This document shows positions 55,463 through 64,000 of a DNA stretch of 64,000 nt, in pieces (within the stretch, counting starts at the first letter, position 1; the number at the start of each line of letters is the position of its first letter). The notes beneath the pieces are model-generated. The model searched no databases, was not told the DNA's origin, and saw nothing but the letters and a program-made list of their open reading frames with translations. Source of the DNA: Foetidibacter luteolus. Lineage in GTDB: Bacteria; Bacteroidota; Bacteroidia; Chitinophagales; Chitinophagaceae. Location of the stretch: contig NZ_VVIP01000043.1 in the NCBI RefSeq assembly GCF_009650435.1, forward strand, positions 273,517 through 337,516, in the 5' to 3' direction. Made by a program: the position numbers and the translations under genes.

Positions 55463-56788
55463 ATGAATACCTGCATGCTACCCGGCAAAAATACCTTTGC
55501 AACCTTTTTAGTACTGCTGTTCTTTTACCAGTCAATAGCCCAGGTGGTAGAGCCTGGTAAAGCCCTGCCCGCATGGCAGGAGGGCTTCCTGGATCTGCAC
55601 CATATCAATACCGGGAGGGGCAATGCCGCATATTATATTTTTCCAGATGGTACTACCATGCTTTTTGATGCCGGCGAAATGAACCCAGCGGATGACAGGG
55701 TTTTAACCCCACGCAACTCAGTTATAAGGCCTGATAACAGCAAGCACCCGTATGAGTGGATTGCGCATTATATTCAACAGGCAGCGCCTAAAAGCCACAA
55801 GGCTGTACTGGATTATGCCGCCATATCTCATTTTCACGATGACCATTTTGGCAGCATGTACCCAAACACACCGGTTGCTGCCTCAGCCAGGTATGCGCTT
55901 ACAGGTATTACCGGTGTTGGAGATATAATACCAATAAAGACTTTGCTGGACAGGGGCTATCCGGATTATTGTATACCTGTAGATTTAAAAAAACTGCTGG
56001 CATCTTATAAATCAGAGGGAACTTTTTACGAGAAGTCTTTTTACAATTACCTGGATTTTATAAAAGCACAGCAGGCCAACGGACTTAAAGCGGCCAGGTT
56101 TAAAGCGGGTTCAAAAGAGCAAATAAAAATGCTGTACCAACCGCAGAAATTTCCCGGCTTTTATGTTCAGAATGTAAAAGTTAATGGTGATATATGGACT
56201 GGAAAAGATAGCTCCACCCTTCAACACTTTCCACCCGTTGATACGGCTAACCGTAAAACCTGGCCGGATGAAAACAGTCTTAGCCTGGTATTTACCATCA
56301 ATTATGGCCCCTTTGTTTATTACACCGGTGGAGATTGCGGCGGCAACATATTTTACGGCGATGCGCCCTGGCGTGATGTGGAAACACCTGTAGCCAAAGC
56401 CATAGGAGAAGTAGATGTAGCTACGCTGGACCACCATGGCAACAGGGATGCGGTTAACGAATTCCAGGTAAAAACCTTTAAACCCAAAGTCTGGATAGAA
56501 CAGGTTTGGAGTGCCGACCATCCCGGCCACGAGGTGTTGATACGGTTAACCACCAAACATTTATATAGTGAAGAGCGGGATTTATTTGCCACCAATATGC
56601 TGGATGCTAATAAATACGTAATAGGCCCATTGATAGACCGGTCATATAAAAGTACACAAGGCCATATTGTGGTGCGGGTTTTACCGGGCGGAAAGGAGTA
56701 TTACATTATTATTCTGGATGACAGCAGGAAAGACATGCCGGTTAAGCAGGTTTTTGGCCCATATCTTTCAAAAAAGGGTACTCAATAG
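55463..56788 (+). CDS. Secreted MBL-fold (ComEC-like) hydrolase
   Basis: A 441-residue exported protein (signal up to about residue 26, ALVLLFFYQSIAQ). The metallo-beta-lactamase motif is ISHFHDDHFGSM (H-x-H-x-D-H, about 113-124). Further acidic/His residues occur near YTGGDCGGN and the DHHGNRDA motif (near 315). The layout resembles ComEC/Rec2-type MBL hydrolases without membrane helices. The substrate is unknown. Confidence 0.88.
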   Translation: MNTCMLPGKNTFATFLVLLFFYQSIAQVVEPGKALPAWQEGFLDLHHINTGRGNAAYYIFPDGTTMLFDAGEMNPADDRVLTPRNSVIRPDNSKHPYEWIAHYIQQAAPKSHKAVLDYAAISHFHDDHFGSMYPNTPVAASARYALTGITGVGDIIPIKTLLDRGYPDYCIPVDLKKLLASYKSEGTFYEKSFYNYLDFIKAQQANGLKAARFKAGSKEQIKMLYQPQKFPGFYVQNVKVNGDIWTGKDSSTLQHFPPVDTANRKTWPDENSLSLVFTINYGPFVYYTGGDCGGNIFYGDAPWRDVETPVAKAIGEVDVATLDHHGNRDAVNEFQVKTFKPKVWIEQVWSADHPGHEVLIRLTTKHLYSEERDLFATNMLDANKYVIGPLIDRSYKSTQGHIVVRVLPGGKEYYIIILDDSRKDMPVKQVFGPYLSKKGTQ

Positions 56789-56795
56789 GTTCGGG

Positions 56796-57191
56796 CTACA
56801 AGCCAAGTTCTTTGGCCGGGTCCCAGAAAAGGTTTTTAAAATCCACCACCTTATCGTTTTCCACTTTTACTTTTTCTTTCTCCAGCAGTTCCTGCATGCG
56901 TGTAGGTGATTCAAAATGCATTTTGCCACTAAGCATGCCGTTCCTGTTAACCACACGCTGGGCCGGTACTTTGGGCTTTGCAGCAAAAGCGCCATTCATA
57001 GCCCAGCCTACCATACGGGCAGATAATTTGGTACCCAGGTAATTGGCAATAGCACCATAAGAAGTAACCCTGCCCTTGGGTACCTGGCGGGCAACATCCC
57101 ACACATCTTCAAAAAAAGAATGCTGCTTTTGTTTGCCGGCAACCGGCAAACTTTCTTTATTTTTTTCTGTAGTGGTTTTACTTTTCTTCAT
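56796..57191 (-). CDS. Alkyltransferase-like protein (MGMT family, no active Cys)
   Basis: A 131-residue protein with the MGMT DNA-binding core: FFEDVWDVARQVPKGRVTSYGAIANYLG (26-53), RMVGWAMNG (59-67) and a GKMHFESPTRMQELLEKE tail. The active motif PCHRV reads PAQRV (76-80), so the alkyl-accepting Cys is absent. It therefore fits the ATL class, which binds damaged DNA and recruits nucleotide excision repair. The 3' ends of this gene and the MBL gene are 7 bp apart. Confidence 0.92.
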   Translation of the reverse strand: MKKSKTTTEKNKESLPVAGKQKQHSFFEDVWDVARQVPKGRVTSYGAIANYLGTKLSARMVGWAMNGAFAAKPKVPAQRVVNRNGMLSGKMHFESPTRMQELLEKEKVKVENDKVVDFKNLFWDPAKELGL

Positions 57192-57606
57192 GCTTTATAA
57201 CTATTACCTGTAAGCTTTTTATTGTTGTCTACAAAACAAGACAAATGCTGTGTAACAACAATACTACAATGCTGATTTATTATAATCTGTTGATTTTGTT
57301 CACTTTACAATAAATGAAACAGTTTTGTGAGCCTTGGTTTCCTGTAATGTAACGCGCTACACCGGTCTTCAGAAAATATTACAATTTGTAGTATGTTTTC
57401 TACCTGTGTAGTTGATAACCAGTACCTGCGATATACTTTTCCTTCTATTTTAAACGGCCCCGCGCTGTTGTTTCTTTGTGTTATCAAATTAATCAAAAAA
57501 CAAATGATTAAAGAAGATAACACAAATTAAAATAAAGCGCAGCGGCTTCATCTACCTCCGCCCGTTTTAAAATTCCAATCATCCATTATCTAAAAATCCT
57601 TTTCAA
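57192..57606. other. Gene-free interval upstream of the esterase-PKD gene
   Basis: 415 bp of AT-rich, presumably promoter, DNA between divergent genes. I see no repeat, palindrome or conserved box that I can name. Confidence 0.5.
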
Positions 57607-60045
57607 ATGAAAAACCAATTTTTCATCAAGGGCATAGTATTGCCCGTTTCAAAAGCAATCTTAGTTCTTACGGCCTTCTTCGCGTTCAGCTTTTCACAGG
57701 CCCAGACGCACACTCCCATCACAAAAACAGTTGACACCTACATCAAAGGTTTTTGGGAGTATCTTCCGGCAGATTATGCCACTTCTACCAAAAAGTACCC
57801 TCTAATTATTTTTATGCACGGCATTGGCGAAGTTGGTAATGGTTCACAGGATGCCTTACAGAAAATTTTGAAAAACGGCATCCCCAAGCTCATCAACAAC
57901 GGTACATTCCCCAAAACGTTTACTGTAAACGGCAAAACAGAATCTTTCATCGTTATCTCTCCGCAAATTTCAACTACCGCCAGAAATACAGCAATGATCA
58001 GGAATATGCTTGATTACTGTATTGCAAACTACAGGGTTGATGCCAGCCGCGTTTACCTTACAGGCTTAAGCCAGGGCGGTGGTACTACATGGCAGTTTCT
58101 GTTTGGCAACTACTACAGCAAGGCTACCGGAAATGTTATCCTGGGCAGCAGGCTTGCAGCAGCAGTGCCTATCTGTGGCAACTATCCCTCATCTGAAAGC
58201 TCTGCCGCAACAGTAGCAAAAACAGGTTTACCGGTAAACATATTTCACAATAACGGAGACCCTACTGTTGCACCAGCAAACAGTATTGGCTGGTACAATA
58301 ACCTTAACGCGGCCAACATTAGCCCCCGCGCTATGTTAACATTGTATACAGCAAACAGCCATGACGCCTGGACAAAAACCTACGATCCGAACAATAAACA
58401 AAATGGCCTTAATATTTACGAATGGATGCTGCAATACTATCGCACCAGCAGCACAAAAGTAGAAAGCGTGTTTACCAGCAGCGCCCCTGCCCCTACAAAT
58501 GAAGCCCCGGTTGCAGCCATCAGCGGCAACAGCAGCACTACTTTACCTGTTGATTCAGTAGTACTCAGCGGTACCGGTTCTAAAGATAATGACGGCAGCA
58601 TCAAATCTTATAGCTGGAAATGTACGGCTGGTACCTCTGGTTATGCTTTAAGCGGCGCAACCTCTTCTTCTTTAAAAGTTTCAAAACTGTCAGCAGGTTC
58701 TTACACCTTCCAGCTTACTGTTACAGATGATAAAGGCGCTTCAGGTACTGCAACCAAAAGTGTTACTGTAACTGCGTCTCAAAACAATGCCCCCAAAGCT
58801 GTTATAAATGGCGTTAACTCCATCACCTTACCAACAGATTCAATTGAATTTGACGGCGGCGCATCTTACGACACTGATGGATCTATTAAAACCTACAGGT
58901 GGGACAGGGTTTCCGGCCCGGCAAACCATACCGTAAAAGGCTCCGGTATTTCAAAATTCAAAATCACTTACCTCTCAGAAGGCTCTTATGTTTACCAGCT
59001 TAAGGTAACTGATGACAAAGGCGCAATGGACAGCACAACCATAAGCTTTGTGGTAAATGCCAAACCAATAAATGTGGCGCCCAAAGCTGTTGTAAATGGC
59101 CCTTCTGCCATCACACTGCCTACCGATTCTATTCAATTTGATGGCAGCTCTTCTTACGATGTTGACGGAACTGTATCAGCATACAGGTGGGACAAAGTTT
59201 CTGGCCCTTCAGGACAAATTGTAAAAGGTTCTAACATTTCAAAATATAAAATCACTAACTTAAAAGCTGGTAACCATGTTTACAAGCTAAAAGTAACAGA
59301 CAACAATGGTTTAACAGATAGTACAATATTCAGCTTTACGGTAAATGAAGCCGCAGCAGCCACTTCTTCTGCTGTATCAGCTTCAAATGACTTACCAACC
59401 GCCATAGTAAAAGGCGCAAAAAATATAACACTTCCTGAAAACAGCCTTACACTGGATGGCAGCTCATCAACAGATGCCGACGGAAGCATCAAATCTTACT
59501 ACTGGATGTTTATTTCCGGCCCTGGCGGTTATGCTTACACTAACCCGTATTCATCCAAGATAACTATCAGCAACCTGGCCCCCGGTACACGCACATGGCA
59601 GCTAACAGTTACAGATAATGACGGTAACGCAAACTCTACCCAGGTAACTTTTACTGTAAGTAAAGAAAGCGCAGCAGCAGCCAAAACAGTTTCTGACACA
59701 GTGATAAACGCTACAGCACCGCAACAGGCTGGCGCTGCCGCAGCAGAAAGCATTAACAAGGCTCTTTACACCAAAGCGCTGACTGTTTTACCCGGCTTAA
59801 AATTAGCTCCTGTGCCAGCGGTAAGCAACATGACCATTACACTGAATGATGAAGTAACCGGTAAAGTAACCATAGCTATAATGGACGCCAGCGGCAGGAC
59901 AGTTATGATGAACAGCAACAATAACAAGGATGGCAAAGTATTTCAGACCACAGTAAATGTTTCAAGATTAGCCAGGGGCGCTTACTACTGCACAGTTATG
60001 GTAGGTGCTAAAAAATATGACAGCAAGTTTGTAAAGGTAGATTGA
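57607..60045 (+). CDS. Secreted esterase with four PKD domains and a sorting domain
   Basis: An 812-residue protein. After a signal peptide (about 1-32), residues 45-275 form an alpha/beta-hydrolase with nucleophile Ser155 (GLSQGGG), Asp218 and His252 (SHDAWT). Four PKD domains follow (about 298-390, 393-485, 490-583 and 595-688), each with VDGS/DTDGSIKSYxW-type motifs. The last 80 residues (LPGLKLAPVPAVSNMTITL...YYCTVMVGAKK) resemble a type IX secretion sorting domain. So it is probably secreted by the Por system and attached to the cell surface. It is a paralogue of the 38800 lipoprotein. Confidence 0.92.
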   Translation: MKNQFFIKGIVLPVSKAILVLTAFFAFSFSQAQTHTPITKTVDTYIKGFWEYLPADYATSTKKYPLIIFMHGIGEVGNGSQDALQKILKNGIPKLINNGTFPKTFTVNGKTESFIVISPQISTTARNTAMIRNMLDYCIANYRVDASRVYLTGLSQGGGTTWQFLFGNYYSKATGNVILGSRLAAAVPICGNYPSSESSAATVAKTGLPVNIFHNNGDPTVAPANSIGWYNNLNAANISPRAMLTLYTANSHDAWTKTYDPNNKQNGLNIYEWMLQYYRTSSTKVESVFTSSAPAPTNEAPVAAISGNSSTTLPVDSVVLSGTGSKDNDGSIKSYSWKCTAGTSGYALSGATSSSLKVSKLSAGSYTFQLTVTDDKGASGTATKSVTVTASQNNAPKAVINGVNSITLPTDSIEFDGGASYDTDGSIKTYRWDRVSGPANHTVKGSGISKFKITYLSEGSYVYQLKVTDDKGAMDSTTISFVVNAKPINVAPKAVVNGPSAITLPTDSIQFDGSSSYDVDGTVSAYRWDKVSGPSGQIVKGSNISKYKITNLKAGNHVYKLKVTDNNGLTDSTIFSFTVNEAAAATSSAVSASNDLPTAIVKGAKNITLPENSLTLDGSSSTDADGSIKSYYWMFISGPGGYAYTNPYSSKITISNLAPGTRTWQLTVTDNDGNANSTQVTFTVSKESAAAAKTVSDTVINATAPQQAGAAAAESINKALYTKALTVLPGLKLAPVPAVSNMTITLNDEVTGKVTIAIMDASGRTVMMNSNNNKDGKVFQTTVNVSRLARGAYYCTVMVGAKKYDSKFVKVD

Positions 60046-60166
60046 TGGATGATCAAGGGCCGCCCTTAGATAAGGCGGCCCACTTTTCAGAGACTATCGA
60101 AAAAATAAGTTTGTAAAGGTAGATTGATGGATGACCGGGCCGCCCTTAGATAAGGCGGCCTTTTTT
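60025..60166 (+). repeat. Tandem duplication of gene end and terminator
   Basis: The last codons and stop of the esterase gene plus its flanking hairpin are present twice, 82 bp apart: AAGTTTGTAAAGGTAGATTG at 60025 and again at 60107. Each is followed by a GGCCGCC-stem hairpin (60057-60080 and 60137-60160). Only the second is followed by TTTTTT (60161-60166), so only that copy is a good terminator. Confidence 0.85.
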
Positions 60167-60168
60167 AT

Positions 60169-60204
60169 ACGACAAAGGAAGCGGCATCCCGCTTCCTTTG
60201 TCGT
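60169..60204. other. 16-bp perfect hairpin with 4-base loop
   Basis: ACGACAAAGGAAGCGG-CATC-CCGCTTCCTTTGTCGT. It sits just after the terminator and is not followed by T-runs. It could be an extra transcription block or an element end. Confidence 0.6.
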
Positions 60205-60254
60205 TATAATTTACCACATAATGAGGCTTGATATTTATAAGCGTGCTGCACTTT

Positions 60255-60280
60255 GCGCCAGGGATTGAAGCGGATACCCC
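60255..60280 (-). repeat. Truncated REP-B/variant fragment at the IS4 boundary
   Basis: GCGCCAGGGATTGAAGCGGATACCCC, then the sequence changes to the transposase upstream region. It looks like a REP-B (or the 50727 variant) cut short, either by the insertion or by later loss. Confidence 0.55.
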
Positions 60281-60307
60281 ATAGCCGTCAGGTTAAGGTA
60301 TTATTAT

Positions 60308-61738
60308 TTGATAATCAATTATTTAATATGCCACAGGAATAAGAAAGAACTGAATTTGGGAGCCCGACTGCTCCGTGATTTTGAACAAGGGCTGGGCCAA
60401 AAGGTTTTGGAAGTCTTCAGTGCCGGGCATTTAATGCAGGTAGCCCGTGAGACGGGGTTTGCCAAAAGAAGCCCCCGGAAGCTGACACCCCATTGTTTTT
60501 TGAATATGGTATTGTTCAGCCCCTTTGATAACAAAGAGGTAAGCCTTAATGACCACAGTGTACAGTTGAGGATGAATCACGAGATAGCCGTATGCAGGCA
60601 AAGCATTGATGAGCGTTTTAACGAAAATGCGGTTGAGTTTATCCGGCATCTGCTGGCAAAACAGTTATCCCTGCAGATAATACAAAATATAGCCCCCCTT
60701 GCGCTGGAAAATTTCAGCAGTGTAAAACTCAAAGACTCCACCCGGTTTCAGTTACCCGATAGCCTCAGGGATGCTTACCGGGGGTGCGGGGGCTCCGCAT
60801 CCCGGGCCGGGATGCACATCCAGTTTGAATTTGATTTAAAAACCGGTAAGGTCAATGAGGTGAATGCCACCGATGCCCGCAGGCAGGATAACAGGGATGC
60901 CCAGGAAACCCTGGATAAGATAGAGAAGGGGTCGCTGCTGCTACGGGATACCGGGTATTTTTCCATAGAGGCTTTACAGGGGATAGCAGCAAAAGAAGCT
61001 TTTTACATAAGCCGCCTGCCACCCAATATAAATATTTATGAAAAAAAAGACGGCCTTTACCGCCAGGTAGACCTGGATCAGGAGCGGCAGGAGATGAAAC
61101 GGTATGGCATTGATTACCGGGATAAGGAAGTCTATATTGGAGAGGAACAAAAACACCCGGTGCGCATCATCATGGAAGTATTACCGGAGGAAGTGGTTAA
61201 CCAGCGCATGCGCAAAGCCGCCGCAGATGCCCGCAGGAAAGGGGAAATGCTCAGTGATGGATATAAGGCTTACGCGTCGCTGAATATTTTTATCACCAAT
61301 GTAACGGTACAGCGGCTGGCAACGGCCCATGTACGCACCCTGTACCGGCTGCGCTGGCAGATAGAACTCCGTTTCAAGTGCTGGAAAGGGCTATGCAATA
61401 TCCATAAAGCAAAAAAAGCAAAAAGGCACCGGTTTGAATGTTATTTGTATGCACGCCTGCTCTACATTCTAATCTTTTGGGAACTGGCGGTCAACCTTTC
61501 CCATATATGCTTTAAAGTGCACAGGGGGCTTTTAAGCATATATAAGTGCTTTAAATCCCTTATCCAAACAAAAGACAGCCTAAAGGAAATACTGTTTTAC
61601 GCAAGGGAGAAACTGCAACAGTACCTTCAGAAACTCTATGATATGAGTATGGACAACCTGGTACTGGAAAATCATAATATTCATTGTATTACAAAGTTGC
61701 GCCAATCATTTTTAAACAGTTTCTGCACTATGCTTTAA
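60308..61738 (+). CDS. IS4-family transposase
   Basis: A 476-residue DDE transposase. Asp motifs lie in KDSTRFQLPD (near 142) and DTGYFS (near 214). The IS4 signature Y-x2-R-x3-E-x6-K is intact in YRLRWQIELRFKCWK (near 345-360). The reading frame has no ATG near its start. The only usable initiator is a TTG at 60308, with the frame open upstream to 60269, so the 5' end may be damaged or the start lies in the IR region. No clear terminal repeats or target duplication were found. It stops 28 bp upstream of the next gene. Confidence 0.88.
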   Translation: MIINYLICHRNKKELNLGARLLRDFEQGLGQKVLEVFSAGHLMQVARETGFAKRSPRKLTPHCFLNMVLFSPFDNKEVSLNDHSVQLRMNHEIAVCRQSIDERFNENAVEFIRHLLAKQLSLQIIQNIAPLALENFSSVKLKDSTRFQLPDSLRDAYRGCGGSASRAGMHIQFEFDLKTGKVNEVNATDARRQDNRDAQETLDKIEKGSLLLRDTGYFSIEALQGIAAKEAFYISRLPPNINIYEKKDGLYRQVDLDQERQEMKRYGIDYRDKEVYIGEEQKHPVRIIMEVLPEEVVNQRMRKAAADARRKGEMLSDGYKAYASLNIFITNVTVQRLATAHVRTLYRLRWQIELRFKCWKGLCNIHKAKKAKRHRFECYLYARLLYILIFWELAVNLSHICFKVHRGLLSIYKCFKSLIQTKDSLKEILFYAREKLQQYLQKLYDMSMDNLVLENHNIHCITKLRQSFLNSFCTML

Positions 61739-61766
61739 ATTGCCGCATAAACACCACCCATCATTT

Positions 61767-63314
61767 ATGTATCGCCGGCAATTATTTTTACTGGTTATCA
61801 TTTCGTCTGTAATAAGGTTATTGGTTGCCGCAACGGTAGAGCTGGGTAATGATGAAGTATATTATTATACCTATGCCTTGCACCTGCAGGAAAATTATTT
61901 TGACCATCCGCCCGGCGTAGGCCTGCTCATATGGTTATTTTCAGCAAATCTCTTTTTTAAAAGTGAGCTTTTTATAAGGCTGGGCGCTGTTGTGTGCGCT
62001 GCTTTGGGCACTGTTGCCAGCTACGGCATAGGTAAAGAACTGCGCAATGCAAGAACCGGCTGGTTTGCCGCGCTGTTATACAATACCAGTATTTATGCCT
62101 GCATTATAGCCGGTACTTTTATATTGCCGGATAGCCCGCAAATATTATGGTGGTTGCTTTCGCTTTGGCTGTTGTTGCGGCTGGTAAGCAAAAAAAACAT
62201 GACCGTTTACCGCTGGATGGCTTTTGGGGTTACTGCCGGCCTGTGCATTATGTGTAAAGTGCATGGCGGTTTTTTGTGGATTGGCGCCGGCCTGTATGCC
62301 TTGTTGTACGACAGATCTCTTTTTAAACAGCCCGGCTTTTACCTGGCCGGTATTATTACGGCCATCATCATCAGCCCCATTTATTTCTGGAATGCTTCCA
62401 ACGATTTTATCACCTGGCGCTTTCATAGTGAGCGGGTGGAAGTGCATGGTTTTTCCATTGACAAAGACAGCTTTATACAAACACTGCTGGGCCAGGTATT
62501 TTACAACAATCCGCTTAACGTGGTGCTGATAGTAATGGCGCTACTGGGTTATCAACGGTACCGGTTTACCGCTAAAAGCAGTTACCGGCTGCTCTCTTTG
62601 TGTGCCTGGCCGCTGATACTTTTTACCACCATCATATCGCTGTTTAGAACGGTATTGCCACACTGGAGCGGCCCTGGTTTTGTAACGCTTATTTTCGTGG
62701 CAGCCGCTTACCTTGATTATCGCTTACAGGCCAGGCCACAGGCCCGCATAAGGCTGCTTATACCTTATGCCGCCGGCCTAATTCTAATCATACTCACCGG
62801 CGGGGCCTTAGCTATTAATTTCTTCCCGGGCACATTGGGTAAAAAAGAAGAGGCCCGCTACGGCGATGGTGATTTTACCTTGGATATGTACGGCTGGCAA
62901 TCTTTTGGCCAGCAGTTCCGTAGCTGGAAACAGCAGCAGGTTAAGGCCGGCCACCTGCCCGCCGGTATTGCCACTGTTTGCGATAAATGGTTTCCCGCTG
63001 CGCATATAGAGTATTATGTAAACCTGCCCGAAAGCGGCCATGTTACCGGCGTTGGCAAGTTAACAGATCTTCACCATTATGCCTGGTTAAACGAGTATAG
63101 GGGTAAGTTGCCCCTTACCAAACAGGCGCTTTGCATTGTGCCCAGCAATTATTACCAGGATGTAAACAGTACCTACGGATTGTATTTTCAAAAAGCCGTG
63201 TTTCTTAAGCGCTTTGCGGTAAACCGTGCCGGTAAGCCTGCCCGGTATTTTAATGTGTACCTGCTGGATGGCTACAAGGGCAACGATGAGCTTTTCTCCA
63301 ACCAGTTTAACTAA
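61767..63314 (+). CDS. GT39/ArnT-like membrane glycosyltransferase
   Basis: A 515-residue polytopic membrane protein with about twelve hydrophobic helices. The start is ATG 61767 (MYRRQLFLLVIISSVIRLL). ELGNDEVYYYTYALHLQENYFDHPPG carries the Asp-Glu pair and the DHPPG motif of the PMT/ArnT family, which transfers sugars from lipid carriers (dolichol-phosphate or undecaprenyl-phosphate sugars) to acceptors outside the membrane. The target is unknown. The IS4 element lies directly upstream, so its promoter may have been altered. Confidence 0.92.
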   Translation: MYRRQLFLLVIISSVIRLLVAATVELGNDEVYYYTYALHLQENYFDHPPGVGLLIWLFSANLFFKSELFIRLGAVVCAALGTVASYGIGKELRNARTGWFAALLYNTSIYACIIAGTFILPDSPQILWWLLSLWLLLRLVSKKNMTVYRWMAFGVTAGLCIMCKVHGGFLWIGAGLYALLYDRSLFKQPGFYLAGIITAIIISPIYFWNASNDFITWRFHSERVEVHGFSIDKDSFIQTLLGQVFYNNPLNVVLIVMALLGYQRYRFTAKSSYRLLSLCAWPLILFTTIISLFRTVLPHWSGPGFVTLIFVAAAYLDYRLQARPQARIRLLIPYAAGLILIILTGGALAINFFPGTLGKKEEARYGDGDFTLDMYGWQSFGQQFRSWKQQQVKAGHLPAGIATVCDKWFPAAHIEYYVNLPESGHVTGVGKLTDLHHYAWLNEYRGKLPLTKQALCIVPSNYYQDVNSTYGLYFQKAVFLKRFAVNRAGKPARYFNVYLLDGYKGNDELFSNQFN

Positions 63315-63334
63315 GGTTCCTTATATATTATTTT

Positions 63335-63443
63335 GGGGGTGCCCCCAAGCTATCGCAAGGGGTCGGGCTTTCCGCTCATACTCCGGCACAGAAGCCCTGC
63401 TGCGACGGCCTCACCGGGGTATCCGCTGCAATCCCTCACCCGA
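63335..63443 (+). repeat. REP-B short-form copy
   Basis: GGGGGTGCCCCCAAGCTATCGCAAGGGGTCGGGCTTTCCGCTCATACTCCGGCACAGAAGCCC, GGGGTATCCGCTGCAATCCCTCACCCG. It directly follows the glycosyltransferase gene. Confidence 0.82.
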
Positions 63444-64000
63444 AAGCCGGTTACCGGTTGCCAGTTACAAGTTGCCGGTCTGTTGAAGTGCAAAAGGCTG
63501 ATAATTTGTTTAGCTGCGTAAGCGCAGAAGCACTACGTGCCGTCAACATTAAACCTTGAACAGTTGCCGGTTACAGGTAGCTGGATACTGGTCTGTTAAA
63601 GGGTAAAAACCTAATGGTCTGTTCAGTTGATAAGCTACAGAAGAAAACAAACTCCCGCTGCTGACATTAAACCTTGAACAAAAGAACATTGAACAGTTGC
63701 CGATTACAGGTAGCTGGACAATGTCATTAAGTTAAGAAGAAAGACTTTGTTCTCTGCGCCGTAGGCGCTGCATGTTTGTAGAAATAGCATACAATATGGG
63801 AATTATGCCGCATAGCGGCTACCCTTAAGCGACGATTAGGTAGCCACTACGTGGCATCCGTTCATCTAAATCATTTTGTTTCTACAAACAGCAAGCCCCG
63901 ATGGGGCTTAACTTAATGACATTGGGTAGCTGGATACTGGTCTGTTCAGTTGATAAACTACAGAAGAAAACAAACTCCCGCTGCTAACATTAAACTTTGA
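63444..64000. repeat. Stammering tandem tract, continuing past the window end
   Basis: GAAAGCCGGTTACCGGTTGCCAGTTACAAGTTGCCGGT..., then two copies (from 63558 and from 63691) of a unit containing GAACAGTTGCCGGTTACAGGTAGCTGGATACTGG, CAGTTGATAAGCTACAGAAG and AACATTAAACCTTGAAC. The second copy is split by a MITE-like element. No gene is supported. Confidence 0.75.
63719..63924. mobile_element. MITE-like element with 18-bp perfect terminal inverted repeats and 10-bp flanking duplication
   Basis: The ends CAATGTCATTAAGTTAAG (63719-63736) and CTTAACTTAATGACATTG (63907-63924) are perfectly inverted. GGTAGCTGGA lies directly on both sides (63709-63718 and 63925-63934). Inner inverted pair TGTTTGTAGAAA/TTTCTACAAACA (63773-63784 and 63879-63890) encloses further hairpins GCCGC-ATA-GCGGC and GCCAC-TAC-GTGGC. 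The element carries no ORF. An unoccupied copy of the target is at 63576-63585. Confidence 0.8.

Noticed and set aside
60281..61760. Terminal inverted repeats of the IS4 element
   Set aside because: CATAG occurs at 60280 and, inverted, at 61727-61731, but similarity does not continue inward, so I do not claim ends.

Overview
The window comes from a Bacteroidota chromosome, most likely a member of the Chitinophagaceae. The evidence is gene content: a fused cbb3 oxidase CcoNO subunit, a secreted protein with a type IX (Por) sorting-like tail, DUF3857/transglutaminase proteins, a PorT-like barrel, LytS/LytTR regulators and a lipoprotein of the type that begins GCxxIIPPGGGPRDS. The genus cannot be named from sequence alone. 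There is no rRNA, recognisable tRNA, CRISPR array or prophage.

Layout. 1-1.5 kb: the end of a LytS-type kinase and its LytTR regulator. 1.75-11.4 kb, minus strand: a complete cbb3 cytochrome oxidase locus, transcribed ccoI | ccoS-ccoNO-ccoQ-ccoP-ccoG-ccoH-tauE/safE. The small ccoQ and ccoS genes are included here. 11.7-25.7 kb: a low-oxygen neighbourhood holding hemN, two paralogous proteins of unknown family (13.2 and 17.2 kb), a PAS histidine kinase overlapping a REC-CRP regulator, DoxX, SDR, a flavin split-barrel protein, Usp, a c-type cytochrome lipoprotein, Hsp20 and small envelope proteins. Five TGAT-N4-ATCA (FNR/CRP-like) palindromes lie in front of these genes, two of them identical, so the region looks like one regulon controlled by the local kinase/regulator pair. 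25.7-33.1 kb: housekeeping genes (Ig-like lipoprotein, UvrD helicase-nuclease, TIGR02757 protein, MBL hydrolase). 33.2-50.7 kb: envelope proteins, including a gluzincin-like/TolB/Omp85-like fusion, a beta-lactamase-fold lipoprotein, an esterase lipoprotein, an ECF sigma factor with a membrane-bound anti-sigma-like partner and OM barrel, a TPR/MORN protein and two DUF3857 proteins. 50.9-57.2 kb: adk, msrB, ferritin, ligA, a secreted MBL protein and an alkyltransferase-like protein. 57.6-63.3 kb: an esterase-PKD-sorting-domain protein, an IS4-family transposase and a GT39-type glycosyltransferase.

The intergenic DNA is rich in dispersed repeats. One superfamily (REP-A) has a TTGCGTCGCA core and ten copies. 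A second (REP-B), with GGGGGTGCCCC...GGGTCGGGC, has six copies in long and short forms. There are two MITE-like elements with terminal inverted repeats. The one at 63.7 kb is flanked by a 10-bp duplication, and a neighbouring tandem copy supplies the empty site. A 163-bp palindrome-of-palindromes with a 49-bp period lies between ccoI and ccoS. Several spurious ORFs are translations of REP-B and have been left out.
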